A stretch of DNA of 64,000 bases, taken from positions 32,158 to 96,157 of the forward strand of contig SVQY01000004.1 of the NCBI GenBank assembly GCA_015065135.1. The letters run 5' to 3'. The DNA comes from Oscillospiraceae bacterium (lineage in GTDB: Bacteria; Bacillota; Clostridia; Oscillospirales; CAG-272). Under the pieces are notes generated by a model that was not told the origin of the DNA, did no database searches, and saw only the letters and a list, made by a program, of their open reading frames with translations. Numbering within the stretch: position 1 is the first letter of the stretch; the number at the start of each line of letters is the position of its first letter. Shown in pieces: positions 25,178 to 34,978 of the stretch. A program made the position numbers and the translations under genes.

Positions 25178-26011
25178 TCAGATCTCGACCACCATACCGT
25201 CATAGGAGGTGATAAAGCCCTCCTTGGCGGCGATCTCCACAAACTCGTCGTAAAGAGAATTTGCACCGTTGTGCGAGAAATGATTGCAGCAGAATACGGT
25301 TTTTTCATCCGCAAGCCCCTTTTCCAGAAGCTTTGCGCGCATGGCAATGTTGCGCTCCAGATTCATGTGAGCATCGTAATCCATAGGGGAGCAGCCGCTG
25401 GTGCAGTCCATCGAAACGTAGTCAAAACGCAGCCCGTTTGCCACCCAATAGTCAAATGCCTCCTCCGGCAGAGGGCCGGAGTCGTGCCAGTAGAGCAGGG
25501 TCTTTTCCCCATCGGTAATGGCATAAATGAGGGGACCTGCACCGGGTGCGTGCACACCGCGCACAGGGTAAACGGTGTATTTGTCGATCTGCACCTTCTG
25601 CATCGGCTCGATCAGCACACCCTGCAAAAGACCTTCCATACCCTTGGATTCTGCCATGGGCTGAATCGTCTCCATCACCTTATCCGAGCCGTAAACGGTA
25701 AGCATGGTCTTGTTGCCGCAGTAATTGGCGAAGCCGCGGCGGCGCATGCCGATGTCAATAGGGTAGAAATGGTCGGAGTGGGTGTGGGTCACCAGCAGGT
25801 ATTTCAGATCGGTCAGATCCACGCCGAATTTCAGCGACTGACCGTAGGTATCGGCGTTGAAATCGATCTTCAACACATCGTCGATCATCGCGTTCGGTCT
25901 CATACGTACATTGCGGCCGCCGCGCTCACGCGCCTTTTGGCAGGTCTCGCAACGGCAAAAAATAGCAGGCAGCGCCTCGGCAGCAGCCGTGCCCCAGTAT
26001 TGCAGCTTCAT
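25178..26011 (-). CDS. metallo-beta-lactamase fold hydrolase (PhnP-like)
   Basis: A 277-residue MBL-fold enzyme. The metal motif HTHSDH is at about 86-91, and the strand-loop motifs near 155-225 are kept. The N-terminal GTAAAEALPAIFCRCETCQKAR resembles the zinc-binding CxCxxC loop of PhnP-type phosphodiesterases. PhnP opens cyclic ribose phosphate in phosphonate use, but no phn genes are near, so the substrate is open. RNase Z-like or lactonase roles are less likely because of the Cys loop. It lies between two genes for exported proteins and may only share a transcript with them. Confidence 0.82.
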   Translation of the reverse strand: MKLQYWGTAAAEALPAIFCRCETCQKARERGGRNVRMRPNAMIDDVLKIDFNADTYGQSLKFGVDLTDLKYLLVTHTHSDHFYPIDIGMRRRGFANYCGNKTMLTVYGSDKVMETIQPMAESKGMEGLLQGVLIEPMQKVQIDKYTVYPVRGVHAPGAGPLIYAITDGEKTLLYWHDSGPLPEEAFDYWVANGLRFDYVSMDCTSGCSPMDYDAHMNLERNIAMRAKLLEKGLADEKTVFCCNHFSHNGANSLYDEFVEIAAKEGFITSYDGMVVEI

Positions 26012-26055
26012 AGTTGTATCTCCTTTTTGAAATTAGACCCCAAACGGGTGGATTT

Positions 26056-27216
26056 TTACCAAGTGAGCTCCTTCATTTTCTTCTTCTTCCTCTGATGGAG
26101 CACAATAGGCACCACAACAGCGGAGACCACACCTATCACGATCACGGTAGCACTGCCGATGATCGCAGTCTTCATCCAGTAGGGCTCCTCATAGATCTCT
26201 CTGGAAAGTCCGCACATGCTACAGGTCTTTTTCATTTCACGCGCGGTCAGAAAGCCGCGTGCCACGTCCTTTTCCATGACCCAGATATGCTCCTCCTCAT
26301 AAAGAGGATCGGCACAGCCGCAGTACAGACAAACGCTGCTGCAGGGCTTGGTCATATCGGCAAAGCCATAGGAATGATCGCACACGTACTCAAATTCCAG
26401 CACGGTGGTGTCGTTTTTCTTAAAGGTACCGGTATAGCTGTCGGCCTCCTGCTTCTGGAAAATGCTTTTCAGCTTACCCCAGCTGGTGTAGATCTTACCC
26501 ACATAGGTAAGGCCCTCCAGCTGCTGCGGCGTAATGGTGTAGCTGTCGCCCACGTTATAGCCGCCCACGGTGAAATCACGGAAATACTCACCGTCCTGAT
26601 TGCGGTAGCGCACCCGTACAGAGGCACCGTAACGGATCAGATCAATGGCCTTGACCTCACCCTTGCTGCCGCCGGTATAGGAATTGCGCTGATCCTGATA
26701 CTCCACATAGGCCTTAAAGTCCTCCTCGGTGCCGGCATAGTAGATATTCTTCAGCCGGGGGCACTCATAAAAGGTGGTCTGGTCGATGCGCAGGACCGAA
26801 TGGGGAATATAGACCGTCTCCAGATTTTCACAATGCCAGAAGGAGAATCGCCCTACCGAGAGGATGCCCTCCTCGATGATCACGGTCTTGATGTAGGGGC
26901 GGATATGATCCTTTGTCCACGGCACCCATTCCGCTTGCGCGTAGTAGAGCATCTTCTGCGGCTTGCTGGCATATTCGGGATCGATAAAGATCCGCATCAC
27001 ACCGGTCTCGGTATCCAGACGGTACATCAGCTTGTAGTAGCCGGCAAGCTCAAAATTCTCGTCAACAAAGACGTCCTCGTTTTGCTCCTCATCCCCTCTG
27101 CCAAGGATATAATCCTCGTCAAGAGCGCGCCCTTCAAAGATCTCCGCCGAAGCGCAGATGCAGAAAAGCGAGAGCAGCAAAACCGTTAAAAAGCTAAAAA
27201 ACAGAATACGTTTCAT
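26056..27216 (-). CDS. BspA-type leucine-rich-repeat surface protein with C-terminal anchor
   Basis: A 386-residue exported protein. The signal peptide (1-24) ends CASA. At about 108-175 there are two to three BspA-like LRR_5 units (IKTVIIEEGILSVGRFSFWHC and the following NLETVYIPHSV). A domain with CxxCG and H-type repeats (about 283-345, possibly zinc-binding) follows, then a transmembrane helix (about 350-373) and a KKKK stop-transfer tail. BspA LRR proteins often bind host or matrix proteins. The gene is 89 bases downstream of gyrA, with a hairpin between (27244-27270). Confidence 0.75.
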   Translation of the reverse strand: MKRILFFSFLTVLLLSLFCICASAEIFEGRALDEDYILGRGDEEQNEDVFVDENFELAGYYKLMYRLDTETGVMRIFIDPEYASKPQKMLYYAQAEWVPWTKDHIRPYIKTVIIEEGILSVGRFSFWHCENLETVYIPHSVLRIDQTTFYECPRLKNIYYAGTEEDFKAYVEYQDQRNSYTGGSKGEVKAIDLIRYGASVRVRYRNQDGEYFRDFTVGGYNVGDSYTITPQQLEGLTYVGKIYTSWGKLKSIFQKQEADSYTGTFKKNDTTVLEFEYVCDHSYGFADMTKPCSSVCLYCGCADPLYEEEHIWVMEKDVARGFLTAREMKKTCSMCGLSREIYEEPYWMKTAIIGSATVIVIGVVSAVVVPIVLHQRKKKKMKELTW

Positions 27217-27305
27217 GGTTTTTGCTCCTTTTTCGGGCTGGAAGGGAGGACCTTTTTCAAAGGCCCTCCCACATTTTTGTTGAAAGCTGTTGCCTTCCTG
27301 CCGTA

Positions 27306-29855
27306 TTACTGACCGTCGGCAGGGGTCTCTTCTGCAGTCGCAGGTGCGGTCTCGGGGGCAGCATTCTCGGTAGCGGAAGCCTCACCCGCAACGGGTGCTG
27401 CCTCCTCCTCCTCGTCCACGTGGCTCACCTTTGCAAAGTTCACAATGCTCTGATTATCGGCCAGGCGCATCACGATCACACCAGCGGCGGAGCGGGAGTA
27501 GGTATTGATACCCACAACAGGGGTGCGGATGATGGTACCGGCGTTGGTGATCATCATCAGGTCGTCATTGTCATCCACCGAGGCGATACCGGCAAGCAGG
27601 CCGGTCTTGTCGGTCAGATTGTGGCAGGTCACGCCAAGGCCACCACGACCCTTCACGCGGAAGTCGTCAAACGGGGTGCGTTTTCCAAAGCCCTTCTCGG
27701 TAATGGTGATCAGCTGCTTGTCGTCCTCGACCTTGACAGCGCCCACCACAAAGTCGTCACCGCGCAGACGCACGCCGCGGACACCGCGGGCAGTTCTGCT
27801 GAGCGGGCGGATGCTGCTTTCGGTAAATCTGGCCGCGCTGCCCTCGTGGGTAGCCAGGATCAGATCGCACTCGCCATTGGTGTGCATCACAAACACCAGC
27901 TCGTCACCCTCGTCCAGGTTGAGGGCGATCTTACCGCCCTTGCGCTGGTACTCATACTCAGAGAGCAGCGTGCGCTTGATGACACCGAACTTGGTCACCA
28001 TAGTGAGATAGGAGGTATCGTCGAACTCGGCCACAGAGATCATAGCGGTGATCTTCTCGCCCTGATCCAGCTTTTCCAGAATATTCACGATATTCGTGCC
28101 CTTGGCGGTACGGGATGCCTCGGGGATCTGGTAGGCCTTCTTCATGTATACCTTGCCCTTGTTGGTAAAGAGCATCAGATAGGCGTGGCTGTGCACCACC
28201 TGCACCATCTCGATAAAGTCCTCCTCCTTGGTGGTCATACCGATAATGCCCTTGCCGCCCTTATGCTGTGCCTGATAGGTATCGGCAGGCTGACGCTTGA
28301 TATAGCCGGCATGGGTCAGGGTGATCACGCAGTCGTGCTTCTCGATGAGATCCTCCAGATCGATATCATCGGTAGCCTCCACGATCTCGGTGCGGCGCTC
28401 GTCGGCGTACTTGCGGCGTACCTCGCCAAGCTCCTCCTTGATGATGTTGTTGATGCGAACGGGATCTGCCAGGATGGCCTTGTAATCAAGGATCATATTA
28501 TGCAGCTTGAACAGCTCCTCCTCGATCTTCTGGCGCTCCAGGCCGGTCAGCTTGCCAAGGGTCATCTCCACAATGGCCTGTGCCTGGGTCTCGGTGAGAC
28601 CGTAGCGCTCCATCAGCTTTTCCTTGGCATCGGCAATGGAGGAGGTGGAGCGGATCAGCGCCACCACGTCGTCGATATTGTCGTTGGCGATCTTGTAGCC
28701 CTCCAGGATGTGCGCACGCGCCTCTGCCTTGTCCAGATCGAACTTGGTGCGGCGGCGGATGACCTCCTGCTGATGGGCGATATAGTGATCCAGGATCTGG
28801 GGCAGATTCAGGATCTTCGGCTCGTTGTTGACCAGAGCCAGCATATTGATCGAGCAGGTATCCTGCAGCTGGGTATACTTGTAAAGCTGATTGAGGATGA
28901 CCTGTCCGTTGGCATCGCGGCGGAAGGAGATGAGGATGCAGATACCGTTACGGTCGGAGGAAACGTCCTTGATATCGGTAATGCCGTCGATCTTCTTATC
29001 CTTCACCAGCTCGGCAATGGACATGACCAGCATCGACTTGTTCACCTGATAGGGGATCTCGGTGACCTTGATCTGATGATGTTCCTCGTCCACCTCGCAC
29101 TTGGCGCGGACCATTACGCGGCCCTTACCCGTTCTGTAGGCATCTACAATGCCCTGTACGCCGTAGCAGATGGCGGCGGTGGGGAAGTCGGGACCCTTGA
29201 CGTACTCCATCAGCTCCTCAACGGTGCATTCAGGATGATCCATACGGTAAACGGTGGCGTCGATCACCTCACCCATATTGTGAGGGGGAATATTGGTCGC
29301 CATACCCACCGCGATACCCACCGAGCCGTTGACTAGCAGGTTGGGGAAGCGGGAGGGGAGCACCAGAGGCTCGCGGCGGCGGTTATCAAAGTTGGGACCG
29401 AAGGGAACGACCTCCTTCTCCAGATCGGCCATCAGCTCGTTGGAGATCTTGGCAAGGCGCGCCTCGGTATAACGGTAAGCGGCGGCACCGTCACCGTCGA
29501 TCGAGCCGAAGTTGCCCTGACCCTCTACCAGAGGATAGCGGAGAGAGAAGTCCTGTGCCATACGCACCATAGTGCCGTAAACGGCCGCATCACCGTGAGG
29601 ATGATAGCGACCCAGCACGTTACCAACGGTGGTAGCCGACTTATAAAAGGGCTTGTCGGAGGTCAGGTGATCCTCATACATGGCGTACATGATACGGCGC
29701 TGACCCGGCTTCATGCCGTCGCGCACATCGGGCAGCGCGCGGGCAACGATAACAGACATGGCGTATTCGATAAAGGCCTGCTTTACGCGGCCGCCCATCT
29801 CTATGTCCTGAATGATCTGATTCGGAAATTCGATATTTTCGTTCTTATGATCCAT
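27306..29855 (-). CDS. gyrA: DNA gyrase subunit A
   Basis: An 849-residue type II topoisomerase subunit that breaks and rejoins DNA. The catalytic Tyr129 lies in [10 protein letters not shown]. The quinolone-resistance region reads [17 protein letters not shown], with Ala90 and Gly94 at the positions of E. coli Ser83 and Asp87. The C-terminal beta-pinwheel carries a GyrA-box variant QRKGGKI. The tail from about 810 is Ala/Glu-rich and of low complexity. The gene starts 18 bases after gyrB and both belong to the dnaA-gyrA run. The QRDR makes lower quinolone sensitivity possible, but these may be the lineage's normal residues. Confidence 0.97.
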   Translation of the reverse strand: MDHKNENIEFPNQIIQDIEMGGRVKQAFIEYAMSVIVARALPDVRDGMKPGQRRIMYAMYEDHLTSDKPFYKSATTVGNVLGRYHPHGDAAVYGTMVRMAQDFSLRYPLVEGQGNFGSIDGDGAAAYRYTEARLAKISNELMADLEKEVVPFGPNFDNRRREPLVLPSRFPNLLVNGSVGIAVGMATNIPPHNMGEVIDATVYRMDHPECTVEELMEYVKGPDFPTAAICYGVQGIVDAYRTGKGRVMVRAKCEVDEEHHQIKVTEIPYQVNKSMLVMSIAELVKDKKIDGITDIKDVSSDRNGICILISFRRDANGQVILNQLYKYTQLQDTCSINMLALVNNEPKILNLPQILDHYIAHQQEVIRRRTKFDLDKAEARAHILEGYKIANDNIDDVVALIRSTSSIADAKEKLMERYGLTETQAQAIVEMTLGKLTGLERQKIEEELFKLHNMILDYKAILADPVRINNIIKEELGEVRRKYADERRTEIVEATDDIDLEDLIEKHDCVITLTHAGYIKRQPADTYQAQHKGGKGIIGMTTKEEDFIEMVQVVHSHAYLMLFTNKGKVYMKKAYQIPEASRTAKGTNIVNILEKLDQGEKITAMISVAEFDDTSYLTMVTKFGVIKRTLLSEYEYQRKGGKIALNLDEGDELVFVMHTNGECDLILATHEGSAARFTESSIRPLSRTARGVRGVRLRGDDFVVGAVKVEDDKQLITITEKGFGKRTPFDDFRVKGRGGLGVTCHNLTDKTGLLAGIASVDDNDDLMMITNAGTIIRTPVVGINTYSRSAAGVIVMRLADNQSIVNFAKVSHVDEEEEAAPVAGEASATENAAPETAPATAEETPADGQ

Positions 29856-29874
29856 TTCGCTCTATCTCCTTTCC

Positions 29875-31839
29875 TTAAACATCCAGATTTTCCGCAAACT
29901 TGGCGTTCTGCTCGATGAACTCGCGGCGAGGCTCTACCTCGTCACCCATCAGAGTGGCAAAGATCTGATCGCACAGGATCGCATCCTCCATCGTCACACG
30001 CAAGAGAATTCGGGTCTCGGGGTTCATGGTGGTGGACCACAGCTGATCCGGATTCATCTCACCAAGACCCTTGTAGCGGTCTGCCTCATAGCCCTTGTTC
30101 TCGGCTAGCAGCGCATCGCGCTCGGCATCGGTATAGGCATATTTCTCTCCGCCGGTCTTACCCGATCTCTTGTAGATCTTGTAAAGGGGCGGCTTTGCCA
30201 GAAAGACGTGGCCCTGCTCGATCAGAGGGGTCATATGACGGAACAGGAAGGTCAGCAGAAGGATCTGAATGTGCGAGCCGTCCACGTCCGCATCCGCCAT
30301 CAGAATGATCTTGCCGTAGCGGAGCTTTTCAATATCAAAATCAGGACCGATGCCGCAGCCCAGCGCCTGAATGATCGGCTGTACCGACTGGTTGGCATAG
30401 ACCTTGGCAGGGTTTATTTTTTCTACGTTCAGGATCTTACCGCGAAGGGGCAGAATGGCCTGGAAGCGAGGGTCACGACCCTGCTTTGCCGAGCCGCCTG
30501 CCGAATCTCCCTCCACCAGATAGACCTCGGTGAGCTCCTTGTTCTTCTCGGTGCAGTCGGAAAGCTTGCCCGGCAGGGTCATGCTGTCCAGCGGATTTTT
30601 GCGGCGGCTTGCCTCGCGTGCCTTGCGTGCAGCCTCGCGTGCCTGGCTTGCCAGTACCGCCTTCTCAATGATGAGCTTGCCCTCAGCGGGATGCTCCTCA
30701 AAATACTCGGTCAGCTTTTCATTCACGACCTTATCCACAAACTGGCGCACGTGTGCGTTACCCAGCTTGGTCTTGGTCTGACCTTCAAACTGTGCTTCCT
30801 TGAGCTTGACCGAAACGATGGCGGTCATACCCTCGCGCACGTCCTCGTACTTCAGATTATCATCCTTTTCCTTCAGCAGCTTATATTTCCGGCCATACTC
30901 ATTGATCACTCTGGTCAGCGCGCGCTTAAATCCTTCCTCGTGGGTACCGCCCTCGTGCGTGTTGATGTCGTTAGCGAAGGACATAAAGGTCTCGGTATAG
31001 GCGGTGGTATACTGCATCGCCACCTCAACGATGGTTCTGCCGCGCTCCTCCTCATTCTTCTCGCCGCGCATATAGATCACGTCGGGATGGATGGCCTGGG
31101 TGCGCTTCTGCTCGTTCAGATAGCCCACGAAATTACGGATACCACCCTCATACTGCAGGGTCTCACCGATATAGGTACCGTCCTCCTTTTCACCCTGAGG
31201 ACGCTGATCGGTAATGCTGATGGTAATGCCCGCATTCAGAAAGGCCTGCTGACGCAAGCGATCCAGCAGAGTATTGTAATCAAATACCACCTCATCAAAA
31301 ATGGTATCGTCGGGCTTAAAGCGCACAAAAAGACCGTGCTTTTCGGTGGATCCCTCATCCTTGAAGGGTCTTGCCACCACGCCGCGCTCAAAGCGCTCGG
31401 TATAGCGGCGGCCCTGATAGCAGGTCTCCAGCTCGATCCACTCGGAGAGTGCGTTTACCACAGAAGAGCCTACACCGTGCAGACCGCCCGAAAACTCATA
31501 GCCATTACCGTCAAATTTACCGCCTGCGTGCAGCACGGTAAAGATGACCTCCAGGGTCGGAATACCCATTTTGGGATGGATACCGCCGGGGATGCCCTGA
31601 CCGTTATCCTGAATGGATACCGAGCCGTCGGGCAGCAATATCACGTCGATCTTGTCGCAACGACCGGCCAGAGCCTCGTCGATAGAGTTATCCACGATCT
31701 CATAGACCAGATGATGCAAACCGCGCAGGGAAGTGGAGCCAATGTACATACCGGGGCGGCGGCGTACGGCCTCCAAGCCCTCCAGCACCTGTATTTGGCT
31801 GTCATCGTAGACCTGTCTGGTTTCTTCGTTGTTTGCCAT
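29875..31839 (-). CDS. gyrB: DNA gyrase subunit B
   Basis: A 654-residue ATPase subunit of gyrase. It shows the GHKL ATP-binding motifs (EIVDNSIDEALAG, SIQDNGQGIPGG, GLHGVGSSVVNALS), the transducer domain, and the TOPRIM domain with EGDSAGGSAKQGRD, PLRGKILNVEK and DADVDGSHIQ. The length matches Firmicutes GyrB. It lies 53 bases after remB and 18 bases before gyrA, the common Firmicutes order. The ribosome site is AAGGAAGG. Confidence 0.97.
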   Translation of the reverse strand: MANNEETRQVYDDSQIQVLEGLEAVRRRPGMYIGSTSLRGLHHLVYEIVDNSIDEALAGRCDKIDVILLPDGSVSIQDNGQGIPGGIHPKMGIPTLEVIFTVLHAGGKFDGNGYEFSGGLHGVGSSVVNALSEWIELETCYQGRRYTERFERGVVARPFKDEGSTEKHGLFVRFKPDDTIFDEVVFDYNTLLDRLRQQAFLNAGITISITDQRPQGEKEDGTYIGETLQYEGGIRNFVGYLNEQKRTQAIHPDVIYMRGEKNEEERGRTIVEVAMQYTTAYTETFMSFANDINTHEGGTHEEGFKRALTRVINEYGRKYKLLKEKDDNLKYEDVREGMTAIVSVKLKEAQFEGQTKTKLGNAHVRQFVDKVVNEKLTEYFEEHPAEGKLIIEKAVLASQAREAARKAREASRRKNPLDSMTLPGKLSDCTEKNKELTEVYLVEGDSAGGSAKQGRDPRFQAILPLRGKILNVEKINPAKVYANQSVQPIIQALGCGIGPDFDIEKLRYGKIILMADADVDGSHIQILLLTFLFRHMTPLIEQGHVFLAKPPLYKIYKRSGKTGGEKYAYTDAERDALLAENKGYEADRYKGLGEMNPDQLWSTTMNPETRILLRVTMEDAILCDQIFATLMGDEVEPRREFIEQNAKFAENLDV

Positions 31840-31892
31840 TTTTTGTCCTTCCTTTTCTATCGTTCCTTGACCGCAAGAGAGGTCAAAAACAG

Positions 31893-32150
31893 TTAATTTT
31901 CAAGATTGCCGCTTCTGCCGAGCAGCGCAGAGGTAGATAGCTGAGAAAAGCAGATCCTTTGCTTTTTATCCTGCATATAAAGCACAAAGGATTTCGGCAG
32001 CTCCTCGGTAGAGCTTTCCACCTCTCCCTTTTTTTCCGCCGCTGAGAGATATTTTCTCGTTACGTTGGAAATGGTAGAGCTTTCGATATCAAAAATGCCG
32101 ATGATCGTCTTTTCCCGTATATTTTTATTATTTCCGATGTGTAGATACAT
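31893..32150 (-). CDS. remB: RemB/YaaB-like extracellular matrix regulator (DUF370)
   Basis: An 85-residue protein between recF and gyrB, the position of yaaB (remB) in Bacillus. It begins MYLHIGNNKNIREKTIIGIFDIES, and the GIFD pattern with the later PKSFVLYMQDKKQRICFSQLSTSALLGR is typical of DUF370. RemA, the paralogue, binds DNA as a ring and activates biofilm and osmoprotection genes; the role of RemB is poorly known. A longer, more charged middle (residues 35-52) is the main difference from Bacillus. Confidence 0.82.
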   Translation of the reverse strand: MYLHIGNNKNIREKTIIGIFDIESSTISNVTRKYLSAAEKKGEVESSTEELPKSFVLYMQDKKQRICFSQLSTSALLGRSGNLEN

Positions 32151-32179
32151 CCTTGAAATTCTCCTTGTAAAGAAGGGGC

Positions 32180-33286
32180 TTACATTTCTCTCACGGTGCC
32201 GTTTTCCACATAAAACAGCTTGCCGCTGAAATGCTCCAATCTCTCACAGCCGGTCATAATGACCTGCTTTCCCTCCATTTTTTCCAGTAGATATGCCCGG
32301 CGGCGGCTATCCAGCTCGGAGAGCACGTCGTCAAAAAGAAATACCGGATATTCGCCGCAATCCTCGCGGCAAATTTCTCCCTCGGCGAGCTTGAGTGCCA
32401 ATGCGAGGGATCGCTGCTGCCCCTGAGAGCAGAAAAGCCTTGCGGAGTAGCCGTTCAGCTCCACCTCTATATCATCCTTATGGATGCCCCATAGGGTGGC
32501 GCCGGCACCGATCTCACGCTCGTGATTGGCGGAAAGCAGCCCGTAAAGCTCCTTTTCGGTCAACGCAACGTCCTCATAGCCGTTTCCGCTCTTATTCGGG
32601 CCGTGATAGACCATCGTGGGGGCCTCCTTGGCTCCCGTCATCGCAGCAAAGCATTCCTTTACGTATTTTTCGGCGCGCTTTACGTATTTTTCACGGCTGC
32701 GGGCTATATAAGCACCCTCCCGTGCCAGCTGCGCTGACCAAAGGTCAACCGTCGCTTTGAATTCCTCCGGCTCATCCTTTGCTTTTCGAATAAGCGCATT
32801 CCGCTGCTTTAAAATATGCATATACCGCTGCAGAGTAGAAAGATAAACAGGCTCGCTGGCGCTGACGGCAATATCTAAAAATTGCCTGCGCTCGGCGGGT
32901 CCTCCCTTGATCAGAGACAGATGCTCGGGGCAAAAGAGGACCGCCCGGAAGCTACCCAATAATTCGGACATACGCGAAACGCGCACCTTATTTTTTTCCA
33001 CAGCCCGCGCGCGGTTGTTCGGGAAAAGCCTCATGCTGATATTCTGCGCTCTGCCGGCGGCGGTATAATCCAGCGAAAGAGATGCGTACTCCGCGCCGAA
33101 GCGGATCACCTCGGGCGCGTGCTGACCGCGAAAGCTCTTTCCGATAGCGGCAAAATAAATAGCCTCCAGCAGATTGGTCTTTCCCTGGGCGTTATTGCCG
33201 TAAAGCACGTTCACGCCCTTCTCAAATCGCACCGCAACCGATGCGATATTTCGAAAATCGGTCAATGCGATGCCGTTACAATACAT
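32180..33286 (-). CDS. recF: DNA replication and repair protein RecF
   Basis: A 368-residue SMC-like ATPase that helps RecOR load RecA at single-strand gaps. The Walker A NNAQGKTNLLEA is at about 30-41, the ABC signature CSQGQQRSLALALKLAE near 290, and Walker B FLFDDVLSELD near 320. The length is typical. Its ATG lies three bases after the dnaN stop, with the GAAGGAC ribosome site inside the dnaN 3' end, so it is translationally coupled to dnaN. Confidence 0.96.
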   Translation of the reverse strand: MYCNGIALTDFRNIASVAVRFEKGVNVLYGNNAQGKTNLLEAIYFAAIGKSFRGQHAPEVIRFGAEYASLSLDYTAAGRAQNISMRLFPNNRARAVEKNKVRVSRMSELLGSFRAVLFCPEHLSLIKGGPAERRQFLDIAVSASEPVYLSTLQRYMHILKQRNALIRKAKDEPEEFKATVDLWSAQLAREGAYIARSREKYVKRAEKYVKECFAAMTGAKEAPTMVYHGPNKSGNGYEDVALTEKELYGLLSANHEREIGAGATLWGIHKDDIEVELNGYSARLFCSQGQQRSLALALKLAEGEICREDCGEYPVFLFDDVLSELDSRRRAYLLEKMEGKQVIMTGCERLEHFSGKLFYVENGTVREM

Positions 33287-33289
33287 TCT

Positions 33290-34444
33290 TTAGTCCTTCA
33301 TACGAACCGGCAGGAGCATAAAGAGATCCTCACAGCTCTCGTCTCCACCCTCTGCAGGCTCAATATTCACGCTGGTGAGGGGAGAGGAAAGGGCAATGCG
33401 CACCTTATCACACTCGCAGGCTCTCACCGAGTCAATGAGAAATCTGTTATTGAACGCGATCAGCAGGTCTCCACCCTCCTGCATGACCTCGATCTCATCA
33501 TAGGTCGAGCCGGCAGCAGAGGCGGCAAGCACCTTCAGTAGACCATTATCCAGCTGCAGCTTCACGTGAGAGCGTACACTGCCGGCAACACGCTCCTCGG
33601 TAATAAGAGCGGCACGGTCCAGCGCGGAGAGCAGCTCCTCGCGGTCCAGCGTTACGTGGATCTTATGCTGACGGATGATGATGCGATCAAAATCAATATA
33701 CTCACCGTCTACCAGACGAGAGAAGAAGATCAGCTCGCCGATATAGAAGATGATATGCTTACGGGTCATATGAATGCGCACCTCTGCCTTTTCATCACCC
33801 GAGATCAGCTTGTAAAGCTCATTCACCGTCTTGACGGGTACGATGAACTTATAGCGCAGATCGGTGCCATCGGTGTTCTTGTTTTCTACCGTGGTCTTGA
33901 TCATACACTTGGCCAGCTTAAAGCTATCGCAGGAGACCAGCAGAAGGCGATCGTTCTCTACCTCAAAGTAGGTACCGTTCAGCACGTTTCTCTGATCATT
34001 CACGCCCATAGCGTACATCGTCTTGGATAGCATATCGCGCAGCGTGCCTGCCACAAGCGAAAATCCGCGCTCACTCTGCAGCAAAGGCAGCTCGGGGAAA
34101 TCCTCACCCTTGAGTGCGATCATTTTATGAGAGGATCTGCCGCTCTCGATCACGGCGGTCAGATTGTTTTCCACAGTCAGCATGACCTCGCTGCCATCCA
34201 TCACGCGCATGGTCTGGTTAAACTTCTGGGCATTGATGATATAGCAGCCCTCCTCCAGCACCTTTGCCTCGATGGTGATCTGCAGACCCTTTTCCAGATC
34301 ATAGGTGGTCAGCACGCAGATATCCGGCTGCTTCGCCTCGATGCGGATGCCCTCGATAGCAGGATGGGTGGATCTGCTTCCGGCGGCACACATCAGAGGT
34401 GCGGTTGCGGCAAGCACGGACTGACGGTCAAAAATGATTTTCAT
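33290..34444 (-). CDS. dnaN: DNA polymerase III beta subunit (sliding clamp)
   Basis: A 384-residue clamp of three repeated domains that encircles DNA and tethers polymerase. It begins MKIIFDRQSVLAATAPLMCAAGSRSTHPAIEGI, the usual start for the family, and ends LLPVRMKD, with the normal L-P-V/M-R-M region. I choose the ATG at 34444 because GGAAAGGAGC precedes it; an ATG seven codons upstream has no site. It lies just left of the oriC unwinding region. Confidence 0.96.
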   Translation of the reverse strand: MKIIFDRQSVLAATAPLMCAAGSRSTHPAIEGIRIEAKQPDICVLTTYDLEKGLQITIEAKVLEEGCYIINAQKFNQTMRVMDGSEVMLTVENNLTAVIESGRSSHKMIALKGEDFPELPLLQSERGFSLVAGTLRDMLSKTMYAMGVNDQRNVLNGTYFEVENDRLLLVSCDSFKLAKCMIKTTVENKNTDGTDLRYKFIVPVKTVNELYKLISGDEKAEVRIHMTRKHIIFYIGELIFFSRLVDGEYIDFDRIIIRQHKIHVTLDREELLSALDRAALITEERVAGSVRSHVKLQLDNGLLKVLAASAAGSTYDEIEVMQEGGDLLIAFNNRFLIDSVRACECDKVRIALSSPLTSVNIEPAEGGDESCEDLFMLLPVRMKD

Positions 34445-34543
34445 AAAAGCTCCTTTCCACCTCATGAAAAAACAGATAAACTTCTTTTTATCTGCCGCGA
34501 CCCTCGGGGGCGCGAAAAAGATGAGATGAATGATTTAAAAATG

Positions 34544-34561
34544 TAGTAGTAGTGGTAGTAG
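34544..34561 (+). other. DnaA-trio run (unwinding element)
   Basis: Six triplets TAG TAG TAG TGG TAG TAG. They are followed by a 13-base GC-rich spacer (34562-34574) and the DnaA box at 34575-34583. That is the order box, GC cluster, trio read on the minus strand, as described for Bacillus oriC. Confidence 0.75.
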
Positions 34562-34790
34562 GGGCTGCGGAAACTGTTGATAAGTCCGCAAAGCCTTGCG
34601 CCACAAGGGTTTTACAGTGGTACGACAGATCAAAATGTCGCAGGAAAACCAATGGATAACGAATGGATAAAAAGTGGAAAACTCCTAAAAAAACGGTAAA
34701 TAGATACCACTTTTACCAAAAAACATAACAATTTGAGAAATTTTTTACCACCAAGAGGTAAATTTTAAAAAATATGAGATGTAGAGGGGA

Positions 34791-34799
34791 TTATCCACA
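34791..34799 (+). other. DnaA box, consensus TTATCCACA
   Basis: A perfect high-affinity DnaA box 180 bases from the dnaA stop. Confidence 0.9.
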
Positions 34800-34978
34800 G
34801 CCTGTTTTGGTTATGGATTACCGGTAAAACCTGCTTTATTTGCTTTCCGGTGCGCTTTTCCATAAAAGGGAGAAGGAGGAGGCAAGGGCTTTTCAAGACT
34901 TTTACATATCTTTTCCATCTCTTTTCAGCAATTATGGAAAAGAAGGGTAAAAAAGCAGGGTTTTCCGCAAGAGACAGA

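Larger units (their letters stand above)
34445..34978. other. chromosomal replication origin (oriC) between dnaN and dnaA
   Basis: A 534-base AT-rich gap. It contains DnaA boxes at 34791-34799 (+, TTATCCACA) and at 34651-34659 and 34662-34670 (-, TTATCCATT), plus 34575-34583 (-, TTATCAACA). A DnaA-trio run lies at 34544-34561. TTTACC/GGTAAA words recur at least six times between 34690 and 34950. The order (boxes nearer dnaA, unwinding side nearer dnaN) matches the incC part of the Bacillus origin. The dnaN promoter should also lie here but is not clear. Confidence 0.85.

Noticed and set aside
27222..29336. A 704-codon plus-strand frame opposite gyrA
   Set aside because: Shadow of gyrA, low-complexity Leu/Gly/His product with no start signal.
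30208..31896. A 562-codon plus-strand frame opposite gyrB
   Set aside because: Shadow of gyrB; same composition artefact.
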